Shown: positions 54,599 to 63,382 of the stretch, in pieces
Layout: every line of letters begins with the position of its first letter
Numbering within the stretch: the stretch's first letter is position 1
Assembly: GCA_900473045.1 (NCBI GenBank)
Contig: UCKS01000026.1
Location: 21,633 to 85,632, forward strand
Source: Hyphomicrobiales bacterium
Lineage (GTDB): Bacteria; Pseudomonadota; Alphaproteobacteria; Rhizobiales; Rhizobiaceae
DNA length: 64,000 bases
Direction of reading: 5' to 3'
The notes under the pieces: generated by a model
What the model saw: the letters and a program-made list of their open reading frames with translations, nothing else
Databases searched by the model: none
Told to the model about the DNA's origin: nothing
Program-made: the position numbers and the translations under genes

Positions 54599-55993
54599 AT
54601 GCAGAACGACAAGATCCAGATCAGTAATTCGTCAACGTCGCTTGCAGCACTCGGCGGCCTCGTCGGGCGCTATTCCAACCCGGAGTTCTCGATCGCACCC
54701 GGTGGCCACGTCCAGTCGATTTCGGCGGGATACTATACCGTGACCGGCCTGTCCCGGCATGTCCGTCTTGGTGATTTCGTGGCGCACAAAAGTGCGACCG
54801 GCGTTCACCTCGGCGAAGTCGTCAAGGTCGAGCAGGAAATCGTCGTGGTCTGCCCGATCGAACCGGGCGATCCGATCGGCATTCACGACACGGTGATCCG
54901 CAAGGGGGCCTTCCGTATTGCCCCGACGGAATCCTGGTGTGGCCGCACGATCAATTCGCTGGGCGAACCGATCGATGGACGCGGACCGCTGCTGCAGGGT
55001 GATATCCGCCGGCCGATCTCCAACACGGCGCCACCCTCGATGACCCGCAAACGGGTCGAGCACGGCTTTCGCACCGGCGTGCGGGCGATCGATATCTTCT
55101 CTCCGCTCTGCCTTGGCCAGCGCCTCGGTGTTTTCGCGGGCTCCGGCGTCGGCAAGTCGACATTGCTGTCGATGCTGGCGCGCGCCGACGCCTTCGACAA
55201 GGTTGTGATCGCGCTGGTCGGTGAACGTGGCCGTGAAGTGAGGGAATTCATCGAGGATACGCTGGGCGAAAACCTGTCCAAGTCGGTTGCCGTGGTCGCG
55301 ACCAGCGATGAAAGCCCGATGCTGCGCAAGATGGCGCCACTGACGGCCGTCACCATCGCCGAACATTATCGCGATCAGGGCGACAACGTGCTTCTAATCG
55401 TTGATAGCGTCACCCGGTTTGCCCATGCCATCCGCGAAGTCGCCACCGCCTCGGGCGAACCGCCGATCGCGCGCGGCTACCCGGCCTCCGTCTTTACCGA
55501 GCTGCCACGGCTTTTGGAACGCGCAGGCCCCGGGGCCGAAGGGGCAGGAACGATCACCGCGATCATCTCCATCCTTGTCGATGGCGACAATCACAACGAT
55601 CCGATCGCCGACTCGACCCGCGGCATTCTCGACGGCCATATCGTCATGGACCGCAGCCTGGCCGAGGAAGGCCGTTATCCGCCGGTCAATCCACTGGCAT
55701 CGGTGTCGCGTCTGGCCCGGAAAGCCTGGACGCCGGATCAGGAAAAGCTGGTCGGGCGCTTGAAATCGCTGATCCACCGCTTTGAGGAAACCCGCGATCT
55801 CCGGCTGATCGGCGGTTACCGGCCCGGAAGCGATCCCGATCTGGACATGGCGATCAAGCAGGTTCCCGTCATCTACGAGATTTTGAAACAGACACCCGGC
55901 GAACGGCCGGCCTTCGATGCGTTCACCGACCTGGCCAATGCGCTGAAGGCGGCAGCCAACGCCGGGCAGGCCGGAAATATGCGGAGGGGATAA
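54599..55993 (+). CDS. fliI: Flagellum-specific ATPase FliI
   Basis: A 464-residue type III export ATPase. Walker A is GSGVGKST at 181-188, Walker B is VLLIVDSVTRFAHAIREV near 270, and GYPASVFTELPRLLERAG is the conserved family stretch. It energises unfolding and delivery of flagellar substrates. ATG at 54599 follows GGCAGGAACC; an open frame upstream overlaps flgF and is not coding. The next gene follows in three bases. Confidence 0.96.
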   Translation: MQNDKIQISNSSTSLAALGGLVGRYSNPEFSIAPGGHVQSISAGYYTVTGLSRHVRLGDFVAHKSATGVHLGEVVKVEQEIVVVCPIEPGDPIGIHDTVIRKGAFRIAPTESWCGRTINSLGEPIDGRGPLLQGDIRRPISNTAPPSMTRKRVEHGFRTGVRAIDIFSPLCLGQRLGVFAGSGVGKSTLLSMLARADAFDKVVIALVGERGREVREFIEDTLGENLSKSVAVVATSDESPMLRKMAPLTAVTIAEHYRDQGDNVLLIVDSVTRFAHAIREVATASGEPPIARGYPASVFTELPRLLERAGPGAEGAGTITAIISILVDGDNHNDPIADSTRGILDGHIVMDRSLAEEGRYPPVNPLASVSRLARKAWTPDQEKLVGRLKSLIHRFEETRDLRLIGGYRPGSDPDLDMAIKQVPVIYEILKQTPGERPAFDAFTDLANALKAAANAGQAGNMRRG

Positions 55994-55996
55994 GCC

Positions 55997-56536
55997 ATGA
56001 TCGATTACGACGCCGATGAAATCGTCTCGCAGCGCAAGCGTAGCGAACGCACGCCGCTGATCGACAAGGCGCTGGGTGTGACGGGCGTTGCGCTCGCCGC
56101 AGCTGCCACATTTTTCCCCTGGTATGCCTTCCTGCACCAGGACAAGTTCTCGATGCCGACGCTTTGGCAGGGCAATACGCGCGACGTGCCTGGCCGCGAG
56201 GGCCCCGGCGGTTCCGCATCGCCGACGGCAATGGTGGAGCGCGACGCAGCAACGCAGTCGGCCATCGACCAGTTGACGACTGCCACGGTTCCGAGTTCCG
56301 AAGGTGCCAAAAAAACCGGCGTTCAGGACGATCTGGAACAGCCGTTTCCCTCCTCCAACGCGTTCAAGCTGATGCATGTCGCCAACGGCCGTGCGCTGAT
56401 CGAAGACAGCAGCGGCATGTATATTGTCCGTATCGGCTCCGCACTTCCCGACAACAGCCGGCTTGCGACATTGGAACAGCGTGACGGACGCTGGGTGATG
56501 ATCACCTCCAAGGGCGACATCTATCAGGCCGACTGA
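55997..56536 (+). CDS. Membrane-anchored protein of unknown function after fliI
   Basis: A 179-residue protein with a charged N terminus, one hydrophobic segment at about 25-45 (KALGVTGVALAAAATFFPWY), a polar linker, and a C-terminal small beta-rich domain (FKLMHVANGRALIEDSSGMY, LATLEQRDGRWVMITSKGD). It occupies the slot where FliJ-like genes often follow fliI, but it has no FliJ-type coiled coil. A bitopic inner-membrane protein is likely; no function is proposed. Confidence 0.7.
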   Translation: MIDYDADEIVSQRKRSERTPLIDKALGVTGVALAAAATFFPWYAFLHQDKFSMPTLWQGNTRDVPGREGPGGSASPTAMVERDAATQSAIDQLTTATVPSSEGAKKTGVQDDLEQPFPSSNAFKLMHVANGRALIEDSSGMYIVRIGSALPDNSRLATLEQRDGRWVMITSKGDIYQAD

Positions 56537-56776
56537 TCCGGCGATCTTTGATCGTCGGGCATAGTCCGTGTTTTCCGGACTTCTGGCCGGAAATGGGTAA
56601 ACCTCTCCTCACGGATGGCTACGCTGCGCCCGGTTTGTCTGGCCGCGCAGACCGATGTCATTGCCAAAAAGCATCACTTCGCAATAGCCGCATCTGGCGC
56701 GTTTCCGATACGCCATCCGCTTCAGTCCCACGCAAGATTGCTTGCCTAGGTTCTCCAGCAACAAGCATGGAGTCGC

Positions 56777-57160
56777 ATGATGCAACCTATACAGCTTTTC
56801 GATCTCGCGTCCCGGCAGGCGCAATGGCTGGCAGTTCGCCAGAACGTCGTTGCCGGGAACATCGCCAACGCCAACACGCCGCATTACGCAGCCAAAGACG
56901 TCAAGCCGTTTGAAAGCGTGATGCAGCAAACCGGCTTCCAGATGGCGTCGACCAACCCAGCGCACTTTACCGATGGCAGCAGCGCCGCGCAGGTGACGGA
57001 AACCAGCATGCTGGACGACGTCGAGGTCCAGCAGTCGGGCAACAGCGTCCGCCTGGAAAAGGAATTGATGAAAACCGGTGAAATCAAGCGCGACTACGAG
57101 CTCAATGCCGGGCTCGTAAAGGCGTTTCACCGGATGATGCTCATGACGGTACGGAAATAA
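56777..57160 (+). CDS. flgB: Flagellar proximal rod protein FlgB
   Basis: A 127-residue rod protein with the N-terminal signature [20 protein letters not shown]. It contacts FliE at the base of the rod. Tandem ATGs make the start ambiguous by one residue. The preceding 240 bases contain a small hairpin AGTCCG/CGGACT (56563-56581) and no gene, so a promoter or processing site may lie there. flgC follows five bases later. Confidence 0.92.
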   Translation: MMQPIQLFDLASRQAQWLAVRQNVVAGNIANANTPHYAAKDVKPFESVMQQTGFQMASTNPAHFTDGSSAAQVTETSMLDDVEVQQSGNSVRLEKELMKTGEIKRDYELNAGLVKAFHRMMLMTVRK

Positions 57161-57165
57161 CGGCC

Positions 57166-57585
57166 ATGGATCCTCTGGTTTCAGCTCTCAAGGTTTCGGC
57201 TTCCGGTCTCGAAGCAGAATCGACGCGCCTGCGCATCGTTTCGGAAAATATCGCCAACGCGCGGTCCAGCGGCGATGCGCCGGGAACCGACCCCTATCGC
57301 CGCAAGACGGTCAGTTTCGCAGCGGAAATCGACCGCGCCAGCGGCGCATCGACGGTCGAGGTTCAGCGGCTTGGAACGGACGATTCCGACTTCTCCGTCG
57401 AGTTCGACCCGGGCAACCCGGCGGCCGACGACAAGGGCATGGTCAAGATGCCGAATGTCAACGTGCTGATCGAGATGGCCGACATGCGGGAAGCAAACCG
57501 CTCCTACGAGGCCAATCTCCAGACCACGAAGCAGGCACGTGACCTGATCTCCGCAACAATCGACCTTCTCAGGGCATCGCAATAA
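57166..57585 (+). CDS. flgC: Flagellar proximal rod protein FlgC
   Basis: A 139-residue rod protein. The N terminus has [20 protein letters not shown] with NIANARS, and the C terminus [20 protein letters not shown], both family signatures. Its stop overlaps the fliE start by one base (TAATG). Confidence 0.93.
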   Translation: MDPLVSALKVSASGLEAESTRLRIVSENIANARSSGDAPGTDPYRRKTVSFAAEIDRASGASTVEVQRLGTDDSDFSVEFDPGNPAADDKGMVKMPNVNVLIEMADMREANRSYEANLQTTKQARDLISATIDLLRASQ

Positions 57586-57920
57586 TGATCGACGCAATCA
57601 AAACCATCAGCGCGGCAATTTCGACCGTCAAAGACGTGAGCTCCACGTCATCGGCCTCGTCCGCCCAGAGCATTCTCGGTGGCGCGGCCACGGCCGGCAA
57701 GTCGCAGAGCTTTGCCGAAGTCATGGGCAATATGGCAACCGAGATGACCAACGGCCTGAGACAGTCGGAAGTCAACTCGATCCAGGGCATTCGCGGCGAA
57801 GCCAATACCCGCGAAGTCATCGATTCCGTCATGAATGCCGAGCAGTCACTGCAAACCGCCATCGCCATCCGGGACAAGGTCGTCAGCGCCTATCTCGAAA
57901 TCGCCCGCATGCCGATCTAA
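57585..57920 (+). CDS. fliE: Flagellar hook-basal body adaptor FliE
   Basis: A 111-residue protein joining the MS ring to the rod. The C-terminal half has [20 protein letters not shown] and [20 protein letters not shown], the conserved FliE helices. It is translationally coupled to flgC and followed by flgG at 12 bases. Confidence 0.92.
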   Translation: MIDAIKTISAAISTVKDVSSTSSASSAQSILGGAATAGKSQSFAEVMGNMATEMTNGLRQSEVNSIQGIRGEANTREVIDSVMNAEQSLQTAIAIRDKVVSAYLEIARMPI

Positions 57921-57932
57921 AGGAAAAATGTA

Positions 57933-58721
57933 ATGAAGGCTCTTTCGATCGCAGCGACAGGCATGAATGCCCAGCAGCTGAACCTGGAAGTGATCGCGAA
58001 CAATATCGCGAACATCAATACCACCGGCTACAAACGCGCGCGGGCGGAGTTCTCCGATCTTCTCTACCAGACCGAACGCGCGCAGGGCGTGCCGAACCGC
58101 GCCAATCAGGCGATCGTTCCGGAAGGGGCCATGATCGGCCTCGGTGTCCAGACCTCCGCCGTCCGCAACCTGCATCTGCAGGGCAGCCTGATCAGCACCG
58201 GCAACAGCCTGGACATGGCGCTGATCGGCCGCGGCTGGTTCCAGATCGAGACGCCGGATGGCGAGAGCGCCTATACGCGTGCAGGTGCCTTCAACACCAA
58301 TGCCGATGGCCAGCTCGTCACCATCGACGGCTACACGGTCGTGCCCGAGATCACCGTGCCGCAGAACGCCAGCGAGATCACCGTCAGCACGTCTGGCGAA
58401 GTCTCGGTCCGTGTCGGAAATGACACGATCCCGACCGTTCTTGGCCAGCTGACGATTGCAAACTTCGTCAACGAGGCAGGTCTTGAGCCGCAGGGTGACA
58501 ACCTTTTCAAGCAGACACCAGCCTCCGGCGAGGCCGTGATCGGTACTCCGGCCGATCCGGGCTTCGCGCAGATCAAGCAGAAGTACCTTGAAGCGTCTAA
58601 CGTCGATCCGGTCAAGGAAATCACCGATTTGATCTCCGCTCAGCGCGCCTATGAAATGAACTCCAAGATCATCCAGGCCGCCGACGAAATGGCCGCGACG
58701 GTCAGCAAGAACCTGAGATAA
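57933..58721 (+). CDS. flgG: Flagellar distal rod protein FlgG
   Basis: A 262-residue rod protein. It starts with [20 protein letters not shown] and [18 protein letters not shown], has the central [20 protein letters not shown], and ends with [18 protein letters not shown]. It is the distal rod on which the L and P rings assemble. flgA follows 17 bases later. Confidence 0.96.
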   Translation: MKALSIAATGMNAQQLNLEVIANNIANINTTGYKRARAEFSDLLYQTERAQGVPNRANQAIVPEGAMIGLGVQTSAVRNLHLQGSLISTGNSLDMALIGRGWFQIETPDGESAYTRAGAFNTNADGQLVTIDGYTVVPEITVPQNASEITVSTSGEVSVRVGNDTIPTVLGQLTIANFVNEAGLEPQGDNLFKQTPASGEAVIGTPADPGFAQIKQKYLEASNVDPVKEITDLISAQRAYEMNSKIIQAADEMAATVSKNLR

Positions 58722-58738
58722 AAGAGGGATAGGCAAAC

Positions 58739-59260
58739 ATGACGTTTCGCCGGACTGCCAATGTGCCGCTCGTGAAAGCTGCCACTATCCGCAGAGGTTT
58801 TCTTCTGCAGACGCTGGCCGTCGCAGGCGCGATGTGTGCCGGACTGCTGTCCTCACACCCTGCTCTGGCTGAAAAACGCATGGCGGTTATTCCGACCCAG
58901 ACGATCTATCCGGGCGAAGTCATCGATGCTCATCGCCTGGAAGAGGTCGAGGTGACCAATCCAGCTTTGACCGGCGACTATGCCGTCTCTGCCGAACAGG
59001 TGACCGGCAAAGTGACCAGCCGGACCCTGCTTCAGGGGCGCGTCATTCTCGTCTCGGCACTGCGTGAACCCTACGCGGTCGAGCGTGGCAAGGCAGTCCG
59101 GATCGTCTTTGCCAACGGCCCCCTCACGATCACAGCCGGCGGCGCGCCGCTGGAGAATGCTGCTGTGGGCGATCTGATCCGAGTGCGCAACACCGATTCC
59201 GGCATCATCGTTTCAGGAACGGTGATGGATGACGGTACAATTCACGTGGTGGCAAAATGA
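58739..59260 (+). CDS. flgA: P-ring assembly chaperone FlgA
   Basis: A 173-residue periplasmic protein with a signal peptide ending near HPALAEK (about residue 42). The SAF domain starts with TIYPGEVIDAHRLEEVEV and continues with VTGKVTSRTLLQGRVILVSA. It assists FlgI in forming the P ring. It overlaps flgI by four bases. Confidence 0.9.
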   Translation: MTFRRTANVPLVKAATIRRGFLLQTLAVAGAMCAGLLSSHPALAEKRMAVIPTQTIYPGEVIDAHRLEEVEVTNPALTGDYAVSAEQVTGKVTSRTLLQGRVILVSALREPYAVERGKAVRIVFANGPLTITAGGAPLENAAVGDLIRVRNTDSGIIVSGTVMDDGTIHVVAK

Positions 59261-60372
59261 TTTTTCGTTTCGGCAAATGGTGCCTGGCAATCGCTGCCGT
59301 TCTCTCGATGACGATCGCGCCGGCGCAGGCAGCGTCGCGCATCAAGGACATCGCCTCGCTGCAGTCGGGCCGCGAAAATCAGCTGATCGGTTATGGTCTG
59401 GTGGTCGGGCTTCAGGGCACCGGTGATAGCCTACGCTCTGCGCCGTTTACTGCGCAATCCTTGCGCGCCATGCTGCAGAACCTCGGCATCTCGACGCAGG
59501 ACAACGAATCCCGTTCGAAGAACATTGCAGCGGTTCTGGTCACCGCCAACCTGCCGCCCTTTGCCAGCCCCGGCAGCCGTATCGACGTGACCGTCGGGTC
59601 GCTTGGCGATTCCACTTCGCTTCGTGGCGGCACGCTGGTCATGACCTCGCTTTCCGGCGCCGACGGTCAGATCTATGCGGTCGCGCAGGGATCGGTCGTC
59701 GTCACCGGTTTCAGTGCGCAGGGTGACGCTGCATCGATAACGCAAGGGATCACCACATCCGGCCGCGTACCGAACGGTGCGATCATCGAGCGTGAACTGC
59801 CGGCCAAGTTCAAGGATGGGTTCAATCTCGTTCTGCAGCTGAGAAACCCGGATTTTTCGACCGCGGTCGGCATGGCTGCGGCCATCAACCGCTATGGCAA
59901 GGCCCAGTTCGGCGGCAGTATTGCCGAGGCTCGTGATTCCCAGGCCGTCGTCATCGACAAGCCGAAGATGGCCGACCTGTCACGCCTGATGGCCGATATC
60001 GAAAACCTCGTCGTCGAGACCGATGTGCCTGCGCGCGTTGTCATCAACGAGCGAACCGGCACGATTGTCATCGGCCAGGACGTGCGGATCAATCAGGTCG
60101 CCGTCAGCTATGGCACATTGACGGTCCAGGTGACTGAAACGCCGACGGTCGTGCAGCCGGAACCGTTCTCGCGCGGGCGCACCGAGATTGAGCCGAATAC
60201 GACAATCCAGGCGTCCGAAGAGGGCGGTACGGTTGCGATCCTCAATGGTTCCAACCTGCGCTCGCTGGTGGCCGGCCTCAATAGTATCGGGGTGAAACCG
60301 GACGGTATCATTTCCATTCTCCAGGGCATCAAGACAGCCGGTGCCCTCCAGGCGGAGCTCGTCTTGCAATGA
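59257..60372 (+). CDS. flgI: Flagellar P-ring protein FlgI
   Basis: A 371-residue periplasmic ring protein with a signal peptide (AIAAVLSMTIAPAQA, about 1-25). Conserved stretches are RIKDIASLQSGRENQLIGYG, VGLQGTGDSLR and VTANLPPFASPGSRIDVTVG. It embeds in the peptidoglycan layer as a bushing for the rod. Both ends overlap neighbouring genes by four bases. Confidence 0.96.
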   Translation: MIFRFGKWCLAIAAVLSMTIAPAQAASRIKDIASLQSGRENQLIGYGLVVGLQGTGDSLRSAPFTAQSLRAMLQNLGISTQDNESRSKNIAAVLVTANLPPFASPGSRIDVTVGSLGDSTSLRGGTLVMTSLSGADGQIYAVAQGSVVVTGFSAQGDAASITQGITTSGRVPNGAIIERELPAKFKDGFNLVLQLRNPDFSTAVGMAAAINRYGKAQFGGSIAEARDSQAVVIDKPKMADLSRLMADIENLVVETDVPARVVINERTGTIVIGQDVRINQVAVSYGTLTVQVTETPTVVQPEPFSRGRTEIEPNTTIQASEEGGTVAILNGSNLRSLVAGLNSIGVKPDGIISILQGIKTAGALQAELVLQ

Positions 60373-60914
60373 TGACATATCGTCTTCCCAGCGCTTCCAA
60401 CGGCCTGCGCCGCCGTCTGATGCTGATCGCCGCCGGCTGCACCATGCTGGCCATACCCGGCGCCTTTGCGCAGGAGGTTGCCGCACCGGCTGCGGGCATT
60501 CCGGCCAATGGCAACGAAATCCAGCAGTTCTGCACCAATATTGCCGACGCGGCACGCGATCAGCGTTATCTGCTGCAGAAGAAAGACCTCGAGAATCTCC
60601 AGTTCGATATCGACGAACGCATCGCGACGCTCGAGAAGCGCCGGTCCGAATACGAGGACTGGCTGAAGCGCCGCAACGATTTTCTCAAGCAGGCCCAGAT
60701 CGGCCTGGTCGGAATCTACAAGACGATGAAGGCGGATGCCGCAGCGGCCAAGCTGGAGCTTGTCAATCCCGGTGTCGCAGCGGCGATCCTGATGCAGCTG
60801 CCGCCGCGCCAGTCGAGCCTGATTCTTAGTGAAATGAGCAATGAGAAGGCAGCGGTCGTCACCAACGTCATCTCCAGCGCCACAGACCCGGACACATCGA
60901 AGGAACCGTCATGA
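60369..60914 (+). CDS. motE: MotE, periplasmic chaperone for motility protein MotC
   Basis: A 181-residue exported protein with a signal peptide ending at GAFAQE (about residue 36). A long coiled coil follows (YLLQKKDLENLQFDIDERIA), and the C-terminal part resembles the MgtE N-terminal/FliG-like fold (NPGVAAAILMQLPPRQSSLI). Position between flgI and flgH and features match S. meliloti MotE, a chaperone for the stator-linked MotC. ATG at 60369 or 60372 both overlap the flgI stop. Confidence 0.87.
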   Translation: MMTYRLPSASNGLRRRLMLIAAGCTMLAIPGAFAQEVAAPAAGIPANGNEIQQFCTNIADAARDQRYLLQKKDLENLQFDIDERIATLEKRRSEYEDWLKRRNDFLKQAQIGLVGIYKTMKADAAAAKLELVNPGVAAAILMQLPPRQSSLILSEMSNEKAAVVTNVISSATDPDTSKEPS

Positions 60915-61621
60915 GATATCCGATTTCGGTTCTTCTCGCCGCCAGCCTGCTGTCGGGATGCCAGAACCAGGCCCTGAGCGAGATCGGCAGGGCTCCGTCC
61001 ATGAGCCCGATCGGCAGTGGGTTGCAATATGCACAGACCCCGCAGATGGCGATGTATCCGAAGGAGCCGCGCCAGGTCATGAACGGCTATTCGCTCTGGA
61101 GCGACAATCAGTCGGCGCTGTTCAAGGATGCCCGTGCACTCAAGGTCGGCGATATCCTGACTGTCGATATCCGCATCGACGACAAGGCGTCGTTCGACAA
61201 CAAGACGGACCGCAGCCGCACCAATGACAGTGGTTTCAACATCGGTGCCAATGGCAAATCTGAAGCGAGCGACTTTGGCTGGAAGGGTGGGCTCGACTAT
61301 GGCTCGAACACCAAGTCCAAGGGCGAGGGCACGACGGAGCGTTCGGAAAAGCTTGTCCTGCTCGTTGCTGCCGTCGTCACCGGTGTGCTTGAAAACGGCA
61401 ACCTGCTGATCAGCGGCTCGCAGGAGGTCCGGGTCAACCACGAAATCCGCATTCTCAATGTCGCCGGCATCGTCAGGCCTTACGACGTCGATGCCAAGAA
61501 CATGATTTCCTACGAAAAGATCGCCGAAGCACGCATCTCCTACGGCGGCCGCGGCCGGTTGACGGAAGTCCAGCAGCCGCCATGGGGGCAGCAGGTCATG
61601 GACATCGCTTCGCCGATCTGA
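60911..61621 (+). CDS. flgH: Flagellar L-ring lipoprotein FlgH
   Basis: A 236-residue outer-membrane ring lipoprotein. The lipobox is LLSGC with the acylated Cys at about residue 17. Later landmarks are ALKVGDILTVDIRIDDKAS and GVLENGNLLISGSQEVRVNH. It overlaps motE by four bases. About 150 non-coding bases separate it from fliL. Confidence 0.95.
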   Translation: MRYPISVLLAASLLSGCQNQALSEIGRAPSMSPIGSGLQYAQTPQMAMYPKEPRQVMNGYSLWSDNQSALFKDARALKVGDILTVDIRIDDKASFDNKTDRSRTNDSGFNIGANGKSEASDFGWKGGLDYGSNTKSKGEGTTERSEKLVLLVAAVVTGVLENGNLLISGSQEVRVNHEIRILNVAGIVRPYDVDAKNMISYEKIAEARISYGGRGRLTEVQQPPWGQQVMDIASPI

Positions 61622-61771
61622 CGGCCCGACAGTGCTGCGCCGCTGCATAATTTCTTACATCGGAATCGATTTAGGGAAAACTATGCAGCAGATTGAAAGT
61701 GCTACAGCGACCATTGCGCGCCGTGAATGACGCGCGGCGCTGTAGCGGCCCACTCTTGATGGATTTTGAAG

Positions 61772-62317
61772 ATGGAAGATGCCGATCTCGCCAATGGCGG
61801 CCCGAAGAAGTCATCGCCGGTCGTCCTGATCGCGGCGCTCGCGGTCCTGACCTTGGTCGCGGGCGGCGGCGGCTGGCTGGTGGGCGGCATGCTGGCCCCC
61901 AAACCGCTCAGTACCGAGGAAGCCAGGATCGTCGAGGAAGCCAAGGCTGCCGTCGCCCTGAAAAATGCTGGTCAGAAACCCGAGGGTGAAGCCGGCAAGA
62001 AGGACGAAGGGTTGCCGAAGGTCGCGACCGAAGCCAACGGTGTCGTGCAGCTTGATGCGATCACCACCAACCTCGCCTATCCCACCGAAAACTGGATCCG
62101 GCTTGAAGTTGCCCTGCTTTTCAAGGGCGCACCCGATGTGGCGATGGCAGAACAAATCCATCAGGATATCGCTGCCTACCTCAAAACGGTATCGCTGCAA
62201 CAGATCCAGGGACCACGCGGATTTCAGTATCTCAAGGATGACATCGAGGAACGGGTTGACCTGCGCTCCGAAGGGCGCGTAACCAATGTCATCTTCAGGA
62301 CATTTGTTATTCAATGA
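61772..62317 (+). CDS. fliL: Flagellar basal body-associated protein FliL
   Basis: A protein of about 181 residues with one N-terminal membrane helix (about 17-42, VLIAALAVLTLVAGGGGWLV) and a periplasmic domain (LAYPTENWIRLEVALLFKG, then DLRSEGRVTNVIFRTFVIQ). It stabilises the stator-rotor contact. ATG at 61772 is used; a TTG two codons earlier also fits. fliP starts seven bases after its stop. Confidence 0.9.
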   Translation: MEDADLANGGPKKSSPVVLIAALAVLTLVAGGGGWLVGGMLAPKPLSTEEARIVEEAKAAVALKNAGQKPEGEAGKKDEGLPKVATEANGVVQLDAITTNLAYPTENWIRLEVALLFKGAPDVAMAEQIHQDIAAYLKTVSLQQIQGPRGFQYLKDDIEERVDLRSEGRVTNVIFRTFVIQ

Positions 62318-62324
62318 TTCGCTC

Positions 62325-63062
62325 ATGATCCGGACTATCGCATTCATAGCCGCCATGCTGGCGATGTCGGGTATCGCGGGAGCGCAAGGCTTTCCCGCCG
62401 ATATCCTCAACACGCCTATAGACGGCTCGGTGGCGTCCTGGATCATCCGCACCTTCGGCCTTTTGACCGTCCTGTCGGTCGCCCCTGGCATCCTCATCAT
62501 GGTGACGAGCTTTCCGCGCTTCGTCATCGCTTTCGCGATCCTGCGCACCGGCATGGGGCTCGCGACGACGCCGTCCAATATGATCATGGTCAGCCTTGCG
62601 CTGTTCATGACCTTCTATGTCATGGCGCCGACCTTCGACCGCGCCTGGCAGAACGGCGTCAATCCGCTGCTGCAGAACCAGATCAACGAAACGGAGGCGA
62701 TGACGCGCATTGCCGAACCGTTCCGGGAGTTCATGCTGGCGAATACCCGTGACAAGGATTTGCAGCTGTTTATCGATATCGCGAAGGAAAAGGGCCAGAC
62801 CGTCGTCGTGGGCGACAGGGTCGATCTGCGTGCCGTCGTTCCAGCCTTCATGATTTCGGAAATCAGGCGCGGGTTTGAAATCGGCTTCCTGATCATGCTG
62901 CCGTTCCTGGTGATCGACCTGATCGTCGCGACGATCACCATGGCTATGGGCATGATGATGCTGCCGCCCACATCCATTTCGCTGCCCTTCAAGATCCTCT
63001 TCTTCGTTCTCATCGACGGGTGGAACCTCTTGGTCGGCAGTCTGGTGCGATCTTTCAATTGA
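62325..63062 (+). CDS. fliP: Flagellar export gate protein FliP
   Basis: A 245-residue inner-membrane export gate subunit with an N-terminal signal-like helix and three further helices. Signatures are LSVAPGILIMVTSFPRFVIA, RTGMGLATTPSNMIM and the C-terminal PFLVIDLIVATITMAMGMMM. ATG at 62325 is chosen; the longer frame overlaps fliL and lacks a ribosome site. It is the last gene before flaA; fliQ and fliR are not adjacent. Confidence 0.95.
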   Translation: MIRTIAFIAAMLAMSGIAGAQGFPADILNTPIDGSVASWIIRTFGLLTVLSVAPGILIMVTSFPRFVIAFAILRTGMGLATTPSNMIMVSLALFMTFYVMAPTFDRAWQNGVNPLLQNQINETEAMTRIAEPFREFMLANTRDKDLQLFIDIAKEKGQTVVVGDRVDLRAVVPAFMISEIRRGFEIGFLIMLPFLVIDLIVATITMAMGMMMLPPTSISLPFKILFFVLIDGWNLLVGSLVRSFN

Positions 63063-63382
63063 TCCCGTGTCGTGGTTAACAGAGTGTCTCTTTTTCGAGG
63101 CGGCGCTGTCCAGCGAAAAATCACCAACACATTGAATTAACATTATAATCCATATGGCTCCGTGATTTCGATCGCTTGTGCGGGCACGATCTGACGCGTG
63201 CCCTTTCGCGCGGCATTTAAACATATCGAAATGTTTGCCTGCGACATTACCCCTCACATAACGGATTTGGATTTCTTGGCGAACAGGAACCGAGTGGCAT
63301 GATGCCGAGCCGTTATCACCGGTAAGTATTTTAGTCCGGTATGTCCCCAATCTTGTATTTTGTATCTAGAGGGACAACCCCA
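63063..63382. promoter_or_regulatory. Flagellin promoter region
   Basis: About 320 bases with no gene between fliP and flaA. It carries the gapped palindrome GGCATGATGCCG at 63296-63307, 75 bases before the flaA ATG, also seen upstream of icpA. A/T-rich patches occur near 63130-63160. The ribosome site is AGAGGGAC before the ATG. Flagellin genes in S. meliloti are class III; which factor reads this promoter cannot be told here. Confidence 0.5.
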
